64,000 nt of DNA. It comes from Marivirga lumbricoides (GTDB taxonomy: Bacteria > Bacteroidota > Bacteroidia > Cytophagales > Cyclobacteriaceae). Both the position numbers and the translations under genes were made by a program. Below are positions 1 to 9,279 of this stretch, one piece after another (position 1 is the first letter of the stretch; each line of letters starts with the position of its first letter). The notes beneath the pieces were generated by a model. The model saw nothing but the letters and a program-made list of their open reading frames with translations. It had not been told where the DNA came from and did not search any database. The DNA lies in contig NZ_BMEC01000005.1 of NCBI RefSeq assembly GCF_014636295.1, positions 1-64,000 on the forward strand, written 5' to 3'.

Positions 1-173
1 CGGTGATGGAAGGAAGTTTTGGACCCCATAAAACGGCCTACGGCCTGAATAAAATCAAGGTTAAGGGAGAGAAACGAGAAATGATGCATGTTTTCTTCGC
101 TGTCATGATGGCCAATGCTGTTAAGCTTAGCAAACGGAAATCAGAGAAAACACCCCTACTTCAGGCTGCATAA
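1..173 (+). mobile_element. Transposase C-terminal end (IS1182-like), cut by window edge
   Basis: An open frame enters from the left edge (first full codon at base 3) and stops at 171-173. The last 56 residues contain EGSFGPHKTAYGLNKIK followed by a hydrophobic stretch and MMANAVKLSKR. From memory this resembles the C-terminus of IS1182-type DDE transposases found in Bacteroidota (EGSFG..K..YGL..IKA ... FFGI..ANAV). The body of the element lies outside the window, so intactness, terminal repeats and target duplication cannot be judged. The 130 bases after the stop contain no gene that I can see. Confidence 0.6.
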
Positions 174-309
174 ACTTAAGTCGGAAAATGTCATGGGATC
201 AGTGTGTCCATACTATTCAAAATAGGAAATTCTTCAGATTTACAAATAGAAACATCTGTAATTTTGTACTTTTCCAAGAATCTAAACACCTAAACATCGA
301 GGATCAAAA

Positions 310-340
310 TAAAAAAAGCTGAACTTCATCAGTCCAGCTC
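310..340 (-). terminator. Rho-independent terminator of the menD-menB operon
   Basis: On the minus strand the arms AGCTGGACT (339-331) and AGTTCAGCT (325-317) form a 9-bp stem with one mismatch and a 5-base loop, followed at once by a run of seven T. It lies 126 bases past the menB stop, in the correct orientation to end that operon. Confidence 0.75.
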
Positions 341-420
341 TTATGTTTTCCTTTGGCTAAAGTAATTATCAAGTACGCCCTAAGTACTAAACTATATAAG
401 ACCAGAACTATGAGGCTTAG

Positions 421-470
421 ATTACAGAATCTAAAATCCAGACTCTAATATCTCATCTCTGCTCCCTAAT
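421..470 (-). repeat. Dispersed repeat at the 3' end of menB (copy 1)
   Basis: Read on the minus strand this begins ATTAGGGAGCAG and continues with TATTAGA, TCTGG and TTAGATTCTG blocks. A second copy with the same order of blocks lies at 43629-43670, directly after the DUF4301 stop. Here the menB TAG stop itself falls inside the first block. Both copies follow a stop codon in the sense direction. Confidence 0.6.
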
Positions 471-1311
471 TACTCACTCTTTTAAACTTATTGAAATCAG
501 GCTTTCTTTTCTCTAAAAAGGCATTTCTTCCTTCTTTTGCTTCCTCCGTCATATAAGCTAAACGAGTAGCTTCACCCGCAAACACCTGCTGACCTACCAT
601 ACCATCATCAGTGGCATTAAAAGCAAATTTCAACATTCTGATTGAGAGTGGTGATTTTTCCAGTACTTCCTGAGCCCATTGGTAAGCTGTATCTTCCAGC
701 TCTTCATGCGGAACAACAGCGTTTACCATTCCCATGTCAAAAGCTTCCTGCGCTGAATAGTTTCTACCCAGGAAGAAGATTTCACGGGCTCGTTTTTGCC
801 CTACCATTTTAGCCAGATAAGCTGAACCGTAACCTCCATCAAAACTGGTGACATCGGCATCTGTTTGCTTAAAAATAGCATGCTCTTTACTGGCAAGGGT
901 CATGTCACACACAACATGTAGACTATGACCACCGCCTACTGCCCATCCTGGCACTACAGCTATCACTACCTTGGGCATGAAACGAATCAAACGTTGAACT
1001 TCCAGGATATTAAGCCTGGCTACACCATCATCTCCCACATATCCTTGTTCTCCTCTTGCTTTTTGATCTCCACCACTACAAAATGCATATACACCGTCTT
1101 TAGGGGAGGGTCCCTCAGCCGAAAGAAGTACAACTCCTATTTCGTCATCCTCACGTGCATGTAACAATGCATCAAACAATTCAGAAGTAGTTTTTGGTCG
1201 AAATGCATTCCTTACCTCTGGCCTGTTAAAAGCTATTCTGGCTACATTTCCTGCTCTTTTGTAAGTAATGTCAGTATATTCTTTTACTGTTGTCCACTGT
1301 ATTTTGCTCAT
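466..1311 (-). CDS. menB: 1,4-dihydroxy-2-naphthoyl-CoA synthase
   Basis: MenB closes the second ring of menaquinone by converting O-succinylbenzoyl-CoA to 1,4-dihydroxy-2-naphthoyl-CoA in the cytoplasm. The 281-residue protein is a crotonase-fold enzyme of normal MenB length. Visible MenB signatures are SGGDQK (about 79-84), the oxyanion-hole segment GWAVGGGHSL (122-131) and TDADVTSFDGGYGS (150-163). The start ATG overlaps the menD stop by 4 bases (ATGA), so the two are translationally coupled. A terminator follows at 310-340. In this phylum menaquinone is the usual respiratory quinone. Identification is secure. Confidence 0.97.
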   Translation of the reverse strand: MSKIQWTTVKEYTDITYKRAGNVARIAFNRPEVRNAFRPKTTSELFDALLHAREDDEIGVVLLSAEGPSPKDGVYAFCSGGDQKARGEQGYVGDDGVARLNILEVQRLIRFMPKVVIAVVPGWAVGGGHSLHVVCDMTLASKEHAIFKQTDADVTSFDGGYGSAYLAKMVGQKRAREIFFLGRNYSAQEAFDMGMVNAVVPHEELEDTAYQWAQEVLEKSPLSIRMLKFAFNATDDGMVGQQVFAGEATRLAYMTEEAKEGRNAFLEKRKPDFNKFKRVSN

Positions 1312-3002
1312 TTTATATATGTTTTAAATGCTTCAAATGTTTTTTGATTTGTGATACTATCTGATTTAATTTCTAAAAGGGAAGTATGTTCTGATTCAAG
1401 AAAGAGTTCAATTTTAGCTTTAAGTTTTTCGAAAGAATTAGCCTCCAAATGCTTTATGTTAAACTCATTGGACAAGCATTGAGCATTAAGGGTTTGTTTG
1501 GTTTCGAAAAAATTCTCAAGTTCCGGCTGGTCACGCGGGCCGGGTATCATTCTGAAAATAGAGCCCCCCTGATTATTGAGTAGAATTATTTTCAGGTTGC
1601 GATATGGATATTGGTGCCAGAATGCATTCCGGTCATAAAAAAAGGCTACATCCCCTGTTATTAAGAGGTGTTGCTTATGATTGTTAGTAATCGCATGCCC
1701 CATAGCTGTACTATTAGAACCATCAATGCCGCTGGTACCTCTATTTACCCAAACTTTTTCTATTGGTAAGTTCTTTAACCCTATAAAGTTTACATACCTT
1801 ACACTTAGGCTATTAGCTAAATGAAGTTGCGTTGGCTGCTTTAAGTTAATTAAAACCTGATGTAAAGCTGATAATTCATTGAAATCAGAAGTGTTACTAT
1901 TTAAAAACTCCGAAGTCTTTACTTGCTTTTTATCTTCATCATTCTTCCACAAGTATAGAAATTCATTGTTCTTGGCTTCTGCCTCACCTATAATTTCTAA
2001 AAAGGAGTAGGGCGTACAGCTCACCAATTGTTGAAGTGTTTGAAAAGGATCTGAAATAAATTGCAAAGCTTCGCTTACATGCCACTGACTTTTAGTGTGG
2101 TTTCTTAGAAATAACTTCAGATTTTTCGAAATAATGCTTTTTCCCATACTAATCAGTAAATCAGGGACGTATTTATCGTCAGCTACTTTTACCAACGACA
2201 TACACAAAGTATCTGTAAGGGTGATGGCATTTTTTAAATTATGTCCATTTGAAATTACATCCGCATAAACAGGAATATTCAGCTTCTGAGAAATTTCATC
2301 AATCTTTTGTAGAAAGTCTTGATTATAATCCTCCTGTCCCAGTAAAAAAGCCACTTTGTTGCACGCTGAGAATTTTTCAAGCAATTGGGCTTTTGCATCT
2401 GCCTTTAACTCTTTTATTCCTGAAAATTGGCTTATTATTGGAATATGGGGATCATATTTCCACTCAAATTCTTTTGCCGGGTAGAATGGCTCCCGAAAAG
2501 GAATATTAACATGAACTGGTCCTTTACTTTCTACCTTGCTCAATAAAATACTTTCATTAATTATTCTGTAGGCTTGCCATTTAGCATCTTTATGTGATAG
2601 GTCAACAGGAAAATTGTATGAGTTTTTTACATGCTTTCCGAAGATGTTTTCCTGCCTGATGGTTTGCCCATCCCACTGGTCAATCCACTCCGGAGGCCGG
2701 TCAGCAGTTAAAATTAGAAGAGGGATCTGCTGGAAAAAAGCTTCAGCAATAGCTGGAGCATAATTTAGTGCAGCTGATCCGGAAGTACATATTATTGCTG
2801 TGGGATTTTTACCTGCCTGCGCCATTCCCAAGGCAACAAATGCTGCTGAGCGTTCATCACTAATAGAGAAACAATGTATATGAGGATGGCGTGCAAACGC
2901 TAATGTTAAGGGAGCATTTCTGCTACCGGGTGAAATGATTGCTTTAGAAATTCCCTGACGATAGCAGATTTCTGCAATATTATTGATAATATCTTGTTGC
3001 AT
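1308..3002 (-). CDS. menD: 2-succinyl-5-enolpyruvyl-6-hydroxy-3-cyclohexene-1-carboxylate synthase
   Basis: MenD is the thiamine-diphosphate enzyme that joins isochorismate and 2-oxoglutarate, the first committed step of menaquinone synthesis. The protein has 564 residues, typical for the family. The N-terminal Pyr domain shows SPGSRNAPL (24-32) and the activating glutamate in SDERSAAF (E50). The C-terminal PP domain shows GHAITNN, the ThDP-binding GDVAFFYDRN and NNQGGSIF. It lies 14 bases downstream of the DUF3108 gene and overlaps menB by 4 bases. The isochorismate synthase menF, often the next gene, is not seen in this window. Confidence 0.97.
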   Translation of the reverse strand: MQQDIINNIAEICYRQGISKAIISPGSRNAPLTLAFARHPHIHCFSISDERSAAFVALGMAQAGKNPTAIICTSGSAALNYAPAIAEAFFQQIPLLILTADRPPEWIDQWDGQTIRQENIFGKHVKNSYNFPVDLSHKDAKWQAYRIINESILLSKVESKGPVHVNIPFREPFYPAKEFEWKYDPHIPIISQFSGIKELKADAKAQLLEKFSACNKVAFLLGQEDYNQDFLQKIDEISQKLNIPVYADVISNGHNLKNAITLTDTLCMSLVKVADDKYVPDLLISMGKSIISKNLKLFLRNHTKSQWHVSEALQFISDPFQTLQQLVSCTPYSFLEIIGEAEAKNNEFLYLWKNDEDKKQVKTSEFLNSNTSDFNELSALHQVLINLKQPTQLHLANSLSVRYVNFIGLKNLPIEKVWVNRGTSGIDGSNSTAMGHAITNNHKQHLLITGDVAFFYDRNAFWHQYPYRNLKIILLNNQGGSIFRMIPGPRDQPELENFFETKQTLNAQCLSNEFNIKHLEANSFEKLKAKIELFLESEHTSLLEIKSDSITNQKTFEAFKTYIK

Positions 3003-3016
3003 AATTAAGATGCAAT

Positions 3017-3835
3017 TTAAGGATTGAGCGGTTCAATTTCACTATATTTCAATCCTTTTGTGCTTCTTAGGAATGCTTTTACCCAACCCACTTTTATTTT
3101 GGCCTGCACTTTGAGAGGGACTTTATTTTTATCATCTGAAACCCAGACAGTCATGTCTTCACCACCATCAAAAATGGTTCCTTCTACCAGTAATGCACTG
3201 AATTTTATGGTCTTGTAGATTTTTCCATCCGGCATTTCCAATTCTTCTTTGCCAAGATACCGTACAAACAGGTTATGAATTTTCCCATCTACAATCAAAT
3301 TAAAAGGTATTTTTTGCTCTGGTTGAAACCCTTCAAAGTTAAGGTTGCGGGCATAATAGATAGCTGATAAAACATCCCAGATGCAATCTTTATAGGGTAA
3401 AGTTTTTACCTGCTTCTCATCCTTTTCACTGGTGATAATAGAGGATTTGATAATATTTTGCTCATCCTTAAACCAGTATTTTTCATCAACCTTGTAGCCT
3501 CCTTCGTTGGTATTTCTGTGAAAATAAAGAGGTTTTAATTGTTGAATTGTGCCAATCGCGTCAAAGGAATCCCTTACTTTATATACCCAGTCCCACTTGG
3601 GCATTGATCTGCCATAGCCCTTAAACCAATAAGCATCTTCGCCCTCCCATTTAGCATCTTCTACTGCAAATTTTACCTCAGCAGCATCTACCCAAATAAT
3701 TCCCCAGTTGTACTTAACATCATACCATATCTCTTCACCTGCTTTGTAAGCGGTTGATTGAGGTAGACATTGACAAATACTTAACTGTGGGGAAAGAAGT
3801 AATGTGATAATAACAATGAAAGAAATCTTACTCAT
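3017..3835 (-). CDS. DUF3108 family secreted protein
   Basis: A 272-residue protein with an N-terminal signal peptide (hydrophobic SFIVIITLLLSPQLSIC) and a body beginning AGEEIWYDVKYNWGIIWVDAAEV, which matches the start of DUF3108 as I know it from Bacteroidota. The family has no established biochemistry; proteins are predicted periplasmic and mostly beta. It is the promoter-proximal member of a unit with menD and menB (14-base gap), but DUF3108 is not a known menaquinone enzyme, so the link is positional only. A C-Q-C motif after the signal could be a lipobox (C22 or C24), but that is weak. Confidence 0.75.
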   Translation of the reverse strand: MSKISFIVIITLLLSPQLSICQCLPQSTAYKAGEEIWYDVKYNWGIIWVDAAEVKFAVEDAKWEGEDAYWFKGYGRSMPKWDWVYKVRDSFDAIGTIQQLKPLYFHRNTNEGGYKVDEKYWFKDEQNIIKSSIITSEKDEKQVKTLPYKDCIWDVLSAIYYARNLNFEGFQPEQKIPFNLIVDGKIHNLFVRYLGKEELEMPDGKIYKTIKFSALLVEGTIFDGGEDMTVWVSDDKNKVPLKVQAKIKVGWVKAFLRSTKGLKYSEIEPLNP

Positions 3836-4037
3836 AAAGAGAATAAACGATTTGTAAATATATTGTTATTTATTTTAGGAATAATTTCATAGAGACCTTT
3901 TCTCATGATTTTGGTTGTATGTAGCAACTTTCTTAGCTTTTTAAATATTCCAGTCATCTTAAATATGTAAATCATTGTAAAAAAAACGCAAAGAATTCCA
4001 GCATATTAATACTTTAAAAGATGATGTAGAGTATAGG

Positions 4038-5186
4038 TTAAAATTCAACTACATGTTTAGTCTGAACCTTATTTCTTTTCTTTTTTTTCTTAAATTTTCT
4101 ACCATACCATAAAAGGCTACCTGTAACAGGTAGTGATGCTACCACCAGACTTGCAAGAAATGCTATTATTTTACCAGGTAAGCCTGCTATGGCTCCTACA
4201 TGGGTATCATAATTCATTCTTATAATTTTATCAGAAACACTTGCCTCATCATACTTTCCATAATAGGTGTCCGAGGGTACTTCTTCCAAAGTGTTTTGGT
4301 CAAAATATACAAAGTCGGAATTATAAAATACTCCGTCTTGATTAGAGACTTCTACATAAATAGAGGATGAATCAGTATATGGCAAGTGAATCTCATAATC
4401 ATTTGCGTTAGGATACTCTTTCTGTAATTTAACAAGTAATTGATCAATAGGTTTTTCTTCCTGTGCTCCATTATATTTGGAAGCGTTCGGAATAAGAAAT
4501 GTAGCTTTTTTATCTCCACCCATAACGCGGTAAGCTGCTTCGTTTACTATAGGAAAGGCCATTATCAAGCCTGTTAAGATAAAAACCAGAGCAAATACGC
4601 TTATGTAAAAACCCAGGATGCTGTGTAGATCGAAGTTTTTCCTTTTCCATTTTGTAGTTTTTTTCCAATCAAGTTTAAATCGCTGTCTTAAGTTTTTCTT
4701 GTTTCTAGGCCACCAAAGGTAAATCCCACTTAGTACCAGAATAAAGAATAGTACCGTAGACCATTTTACTATTTGCGTTCCAATTTTTTCAGGCAGCCAT
4801 AAGTGAATATGACCATCCAGTACAAAAGCAAAAAAACCATTTAAATGATCCTCTGTTTTCAGAACATTTCCTTCAGTGGGATGAAGAAAAATGGAACTGT
4901 AGAATAAAGGCTCCGGCTGATAAAAGATTACTTCTACAGGTTTAGTTATATCATCATATAAAATACCATGAATCAATTTCCCAGGAAATACATTGTGGGC
5001 AATTTCCTCGGCTGCTGAAATGCTTATAAAAGACTTATCAGATGGATCAAATCGCAATTCTTCCTGAGAAAATGATTTAATCTCATCTTTAAAAGCCCAT
5101 AGGCAGCCGGTAATTGCCACAATAAACACTACTAAACCCGATGCCAGACCTATAATAAGATGGATTTTGCCAAGTACTTTTTTCAT
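4038..5186 (-). CDS. PepSY-associated TM helix membrane protein
   Basis: An inner-membrane protein of 382 residues. I use ATG at 5186 (MKKVLGKIHLIIGLASG); the longer frame opens only with TTG. It shows the PepSY_TM layout: a first TM helix (LIIGLASGLVVFIVAITGCLWAF), a long periplasmic PepSY part, a second TM helix (VKWSTVLFFILVLSGIYLWW), an HSILGFYISVFALVFILTGLIMAF helix with a conserved histidine, and a final TM helix before a lysine-rich tail. Such proteins commonly sit next to TonB-dependent siderophore receptors and are thought to reduce or release ferric siderophores. Here it lies directly downstream of such a receptor, supporting an iron-uptake role. The exact function is inferred. Confidence 0.85.
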   Translation of the reverse strand: MKKVLGKIHLIIGLASGLVVFIVAITGCLWAFKDEIKSFSQEELRFDPSDKSFISISAAEEIAHNVFPGKLIHGILYDDITKPVEVIFYQPEPLFYSSIFLHPTEGNVLKTEDHLNGFFAFVLDGHIHLWLPEKIGTQIVKWSTVLFFILVLSGIYLWWPRNKKNLRQRFKLDWKKTTKWKRKNFDLHSILGFYISVFALVFILTGLIMAFPIVNEAAYRVMGGDKKATFLIPNASKYNGAQEEKPIDQLLVKLQKEYPNANDYEIHLPYTDSSSIYVEVSNQDGVFYNSDFVYFDQNTLEEVPSDTYYGKYDEASVSDKIIRMNYDTHVGAIAGLPGKIIAFLASLVVASLPVTGSLLWYGRKFKKKKKRNKVQTKHVVEF

Positions 5187-5220
5187 CAATTTAAAGTTAA
5201 TTATTGCCACTACAAACAAT

Positions 5221-5248
5221 AATAGCTCGGGTACACACCCGAGCTATT
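5221..5248 (-). terminator. Perfect 12-bp stem-loop between receptor and PepSY gene
   Basis: Arms AATAGCTCGGGT (5221-5232) and ACCCGAGCTATT (5237-5248) are perfect complements with a 4-base loop. On the minus strand it is followed by ATTGTTTGT. It lies after the receptor stop (5279) and before the PepSY start (5186), so it may cause partial termination and give lower expression of the downstream gene. Confidence 0.7.
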
Positions 5249-5278
5249 TAATCTTATTATTTGACTATTCCTTCTCAA

Positions 5279-7651
5279 TTAAAATTTAAAATTCAGGCTG
5301 AGCGAGACATTTCTTAGATTTTGAGGTGTAATGGTTGACCATCCGGAGAAATACTTTTCATTGCTAAGATTATTTACTTTGAAAATTAGATCATACTGAA
5401 ATGTAGAATAAGATAAGGAAGCGTTAAAAACCTGGTAGGCTGGAAGTATGAAAGTTCCTGTACCTGCTCTGTTTAAGGTTTTATATTCACTTGCACTATT
5501 TCCTCCAAAACCAATCCCCAGTCCTCTTAGAGAGCCAGTTGGAATAGTATAGCTTGCCCAAAAGTTAATGAGTTCTGCAGGTCCGGCTTCTTCAGGTCTC
5601 AATCCCAAATACCCTGAAGCTTCAAAGTCCTTCGTTACTTCACTGTCATTATAACTATATCCGGCAATAATATTCAAGCCATTTACAGGGTTAGCAGCTA
5701 AACTTAATTCATAGCCCTGACTAACAACCTCTCCACCTTGAATTGAATTGTTGATGTTTTCAGGATCAGTCATTAGTCTGTTGGCAACAGTTATGTGATA
5801 GTAGCTGGCAGTAGCACTAATTCTATTGTTAAGGAAGTTTGATTTGATTCCACCTTCATACTGATTAGCATTTTCAGGATCAAAAGTTTTAATTCTGGGG
5901 TTTGAACCATCAACATCAGTTACCTGCTGTGGGGGAACGTTTGTAAATCCATTCATATAATTACCAAAAACTGAAAGTTTCTCTTCTAATACCTGGTAGA
6001 CTAAGCCAAATTTTGGAGAAAGAGCATATTGCAGATCAATTTCTTCCTGAGCATAAATAGAAGGCTTGCCTCCGAAACGGTCTAATCTCAAGCTCGCCAT
6101 AACAGAAAGTGCAGGCGTTATATTGATTACATCTGAAATGTACGCACTTATTACTTCATTTGAAGCCTCATTAATACCTGAATAGTCGTCTTCCAATAAA
6201 GCATTTGTTCCTGCAGAAGTTAATATACCTGTATCTTCCTGAGTTTGAATATTCACAGTTCCATTTTGCGCATAAGCAGAGCTGTTATCTGTAAGTAGAG
6301 AGTTGTAATAATCTAATCCAATTACCATTCTATTTCTTAAACCTGCAATTTTAAAATCTCCTATAAAATTTTGTTGAATATCAGTTGTATTCGTTTCAGT
6401 ATTTCTCTTGGAAATATATCTGGCAAAGCTCTCTCCGTCTGTCAGATCCCATAAATACTGGTAGAATCCATTTGCCTTTGTATTGCTTCGAGATACTACT
6501 GATTGGGAAGTCCAGCTATCAGAAATTTTATAGAGTGCCTGGGCTTGTAATCCGAATGATGGATTTTTAATGTTTAAATCATTGGATGTGAATGATTTTG
6601 TATAGGATTTCTGAAATACATTGATGTTGTTGTAAGATAATTCAGCATTTCTGTTTAAGAAAAGCATAGGAGCATTAGCACTCTCGTTCGATAAAAACTC
6701 CGTATTTACCAGGAAAGTTAACTTTTCACTGGGAGTAAATTTTAAAGAAGGTGCAATAAAGAATGATTTACTGTACCCTGCATCCTGAAAGGAGTTTTGC
6801 TTATTGTAAGCCATGTTCACTCTGGCAAATGAATTGTCTGATATTTTTGTGTTCACATCAGTAGCAATTCTGTTTAAGCCATTGCTGCCAGTGATGTAAT
6901 TAATAGAACCTCCAAATGATTCGTATGGCTGTTTTGTGGTGACATTTATTAAACCACCATAAGAAATTACCGGGCTCCCGAATAAAGTTCCTGTTGGCCC
7001 TTTTATGATATCCAGAGATTCAATGTTGGCAGGATCCAAACCTCCACTATTAATGGCAGGCATTCCGTTAACTAATGTGGGCTGCACTGAAAACCCTCTC
7101 ATTGAAAAGAATTCGGCTCCATCTCCCCCTCTTCCGGTAGATTCCCACAGCCGTATAACTCCCGTGGCATTTTTTAGTGCATCGTTAAAATTTGTTACTA
7201 CCTGTTCTTTCAAAATTGACTTCGGTATGGAATTATATACCTGAGGATTTTCTATATCTTTTAAAGGTAGTTTAGATACAATAAAACTACTGTCTTTGTG
7301 GAATTTGTTTTTCCGGGTGTAACTTACAGTGATCTCATCTAATTGTAGAGCATCATCTTTTAAAATAAAATCGATTTGTAGATTCTCATTTTTCTGAACC
7401 TGAATTTGTCTTTCTGATGACTGATAGCCCACAAAAGAGCTTACTAAATTATAGCGGCCTGGCTTGATAGAAGTGATTGTATATTTACCTTCCTGATCGG
7501 TTACAGCTCCCAGGTTAACCTCCGTCAGTACCACATTCACAAATTCAATCGGGGAGCCATCCGGATTTGTTACTTTACCTGTGATTTTGCTTTGTGCAAA
7601 AATTGAGTGCATTCCGACTAAGAGAAATATCGGTAGTAAAAATTTACGCAT
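5279..7651 (-). CDS. TonB-dependent siderophore receptor
   Basis: An outer-membrane active transporter for ferric siderophores, 790 residues from the ATG at 7651 (MRKFLLPIFLLVGMHSIFAQ, a clear signal peptide; the longer frame opens with TTG). After the signal comes a carboxypeptidase-regulatory-like domain (ITGKVTNPDGSPIEFVNVVL to about residue 105), as in many Bacteroidota receptors. Next is the plug domain, with MRGFSVQPTLVNGMP and the SLDIIKGPTGTLFGS motif typical of FhuA/FecA-type receptors, then a 22-strand-type barrel ending in ...LSLNFKF with a terminal phenylalanine. The PepSY membrane protein follows. The promoter region carries a 14-bp inverted repeat (7673-7728). The substrate cannot be read from sequence. 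Confidence 0.93.
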   Translation of the reverse strand: MRKFLLPIFLLVGMHSIFAQSKITGKVTNPDGSPIEFVNVVLTEVNLGAVTDQEGKYTITSIKPGRYNLVSSFVGYQSSERQIQVQKNENLQIDFILKDDALQLDEITVSYTRKNKFHKDSSFIVSKLPLKDIENPQVYNSIPKSILKEQVVTNFNDALKNATGVIRLWESTGRGGDGAEFFSMRGFSVQPTLVNGMPAINSGGLDPANIESLDIIKGPTGTLFGSPVISYGGLINVTTKQPYESFGGSINYITGSNGLNRIATDVNTKISDNSFARVNMAYNKQNSFQDAGYSKSFFIAPSLKFTPSEKLTFLVNTEFLSNESANAPMLFLNRNAELSYNNINVFQKSYTKSFTSNDLNIKNPSFGLQAQALYKISDSWTSQSVVSRSNTKANGFYQYLWDLTDGESFARYISKRNTETNTTDIQQNFIGDFKIAGLRNRMVIGLDYYNSLLTDNSSAYAQNGTVNIQTQEDTGILTSAGTNALLEDDYSGINEASNEVISAYISDVINITPALSVMASLRLDRFGGKPSIYAQEEIDLQYALSPKFGLVYQVLEEKLSVFGNYMNGFTNVPPQQVTDVDGSNPRIKTFDPENANQYEGGIKSNFLNNRISATASYYHITVANRLMTDPENINNSIQGGEVVSQGYELSLAANPVNGLNIIAGYSYNDSEVTKDFEASGYLGLRPEEAGPAELINFWASYTIPTGSLRGLGIGFGGNSASEYKTLNRAGTGTFILPAYQVFNASLSYSTFQYDLIFKVNNLSNEKYFSGWSTITPQNLRNVSLSLNFKF

Positions 7652-7672
7652 CTTTATAGTGATATAGAATTT

Positions 7673-7728
7673 ATTTAGATTGATTAAAAACAATGCAAAC
7701 TTATATTTTATTTGTAATCAATCCAAAT
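7673..7728. promoter_or_regulatory. 14-bp inverted repeat upstream of the siderophore receptor
   Basis: Arms ATTTAGATTGATTA (7673-7686) and TAATCAATCCAAAT (7715-7728) are complementary at 13 of 14 positions, separated by 28 bases. The pair begins 22 bases upstream of the receptor ATG, in the divergent region shared with the AGCS symporter. The spacing is too long for a simple operator palindrome; it fits two half-sites bound on the same or successive faces of the helix, or an mRNA leader hairpin. An iron-responsive regulator is a guess. Confidence 0.45.
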
Positions 7729-7915
7729 AAACGTAAATGCTATTTTTAAATACTATAAAGAAAATTGAAAGCAATTAAATTTTACTATCAATAAGAAATA
7801 TGGCTATTAAAATCTCTTTTAGTTCAAACATAAATTGATTTTCATTTTATCAGTACCATGCTACCTCTTAATATTTAATTCTTTAGTACTTTAGCATTTT
7901 ACGAATTTATAATCA

Positions 7916-9271
7916 ATGACATTAAAAGAATTACTTACCGCCTTTGGCAATGGAATGTGGGGCACACCTTTATTGATTCTCCTAATGGGTGGTGGATTAT
8001 TTTTCATGCTCTACTCACGCTTTCTTCCTTTCAGATATTTTAAACATGCTATTCAAATACTTAGAGGAAAGTATGATGGGGAAAAGAGTGAAGGGGATAT
8101 TAACCATTACCAGGCACTATCCACTGCCTTAGCAGCCACTGTAGGTATGGGCAATATAAGTGGAGTGGCAGTTGCTATTACAATGGGAGGTCCCGGAGCT
8201 ATATTCTGGATGTGGGTAAGTGCTTTTGTTGGTATGGCAACTAAGTTTTTCACCTGCACATTAGCAGTGATGTATCGGGGGAGAGACTCTCTTGGCCAAC
8301 TGCAGGGGGGGCCTATGTATGTGATTCGTGAAGGGTTAGGTAAAAAGTGGCAGCCTTTAGCTATACTATTCTGTATTGCTGGTATTTTCGGTACTATTCC
8401 TAGTTTTCAGTCAAATCAGCTAACCGCTGCATTAGGAGAGGGGTTATTGATTCCTTTGGGGATAGAAATGACTTTCGGTGTTAGAATTAGCATAGGTATT
8501 ATTCTTGCTGTTATTGTAGGCCTTGTAATGTTAGGAGGAATAAAAAGAATTGGTGTGGTAGCTGGTAGTATGGTTCCGGTGATGGTAGCCATTTATGTTA
8601 TTGCTGTAGTGGCAATTTTACTGTTAAATTATGAGCTGGTGCCTCAATATTTGTTATTGATTTTTACTGATGCTTTTACTGCTAATTCAGTTTTGGGTGG
8701 AGCAGTAGGGGCTATTATTGTAGCGGGTGCCAGGCGGGCTGCATTTTCAAACGAAGCAGGCATAGGTACAGCTCCTATGGCTCATGGTGCAGCTAAAACC
8801 AATGAGCCTGTTCGTGAAGGGCTGGTAGCCATGTTGGGGCCAGCAATTGATACTATTATAGTTTGTACCATGACTGCTTTAGCTATTTTAATTACAGGAA
8901 TCTGGCAGGAACATACAGAAGGTTTAAGTGGTGTGACTCTTACCATCAAAGCATTTGACGATACTCTAATAGGTGGAAGATATATATTGATGATAGCTTT
9001 ATTAATTTTTGCTATTACTTCTTTATTCAGCTATTCTTACTATGGAGCAAAATGTTTCTCTTACCTGTTTGGGGCAAAGCATATTCATTATTACCAGTAT
9101 TTTTATATTGGAATGGTGGTGTGGGGCTCTGTTACCTCGTTAGGTGCAGTTATAGGGCTTATTGATGGAATGTACGCGCTTATGGCTTTTCCAACGATGA
9201 TTTCGGCACTCATACTGTCTCCTAAAGTAATAAAGGCAGCAAAGGTTTATTTTCAGAAAGTTGATTTGTAA
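7916..9271 (+). CDS. Sodium:amino-acid symporter, AGCS (AlsT-like) family
   Basis: A polytopic inner-membrane transporter of 451 residues with about ten or eleven hydrophobic segments. Family signatures are visible: GMGNISGVAVAITMGGPGAIFWMW near residues 77-100 and FSNEAGIGTAPMAHGAA near residue 280. AGCS members import alanine or glycine with Na+ (or H+). It is a single gene, divergent from the siderophore receptor and followed by noncoding and decayed sequence, so context gives no further clue to substrate. Confidence 0.93.
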   Translation: MTLKELLTAFGNGMWGTPLLILLMGGGLFFMLYSRFLPFRYFKHAIQILRGKYDGEKSEGDINHYQALSTALAATVGMGNISGVAVAITMGGPGAIFWMWVSAFVGMATKFFTCTLAVMYRGRDSLGQLQGGPMYVIREGLGKKWQPLAILFCIAGIFGTIPSFQSNQLTAALGEGLLIPLGIEMTFGVRISIGIILAVIVGLVMLGGIKRIGVVAGSMVPVMVAIYVIAVVAILLLNYELVPQYLLLIFTDAFTANSVLGGAVGAIIVAGARRAAFSNEAGIGTAPMAHGAAKTNEPVREGLVAMLGPAIDTIIVCTMTALAILITGIWQEHTEGLSGVTLTIKAFDDTLIGGRYILMIALLIFAITSLFSYSYYGAKCFSYLFGAKHIHYYQYFYIGMVVWGSVTSLGAVIGLIDGMYALMAFPTMISALILSPKVIKAAKVYFQKVDL

Positions 9272-9279
9272 TTGAACTA

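Noticed and set aside
7005-7244. 79-codon plus-strand frame in the TonB receptor plug domain
   Set aside because: Antisense to the conserved plug motif; shadow only.
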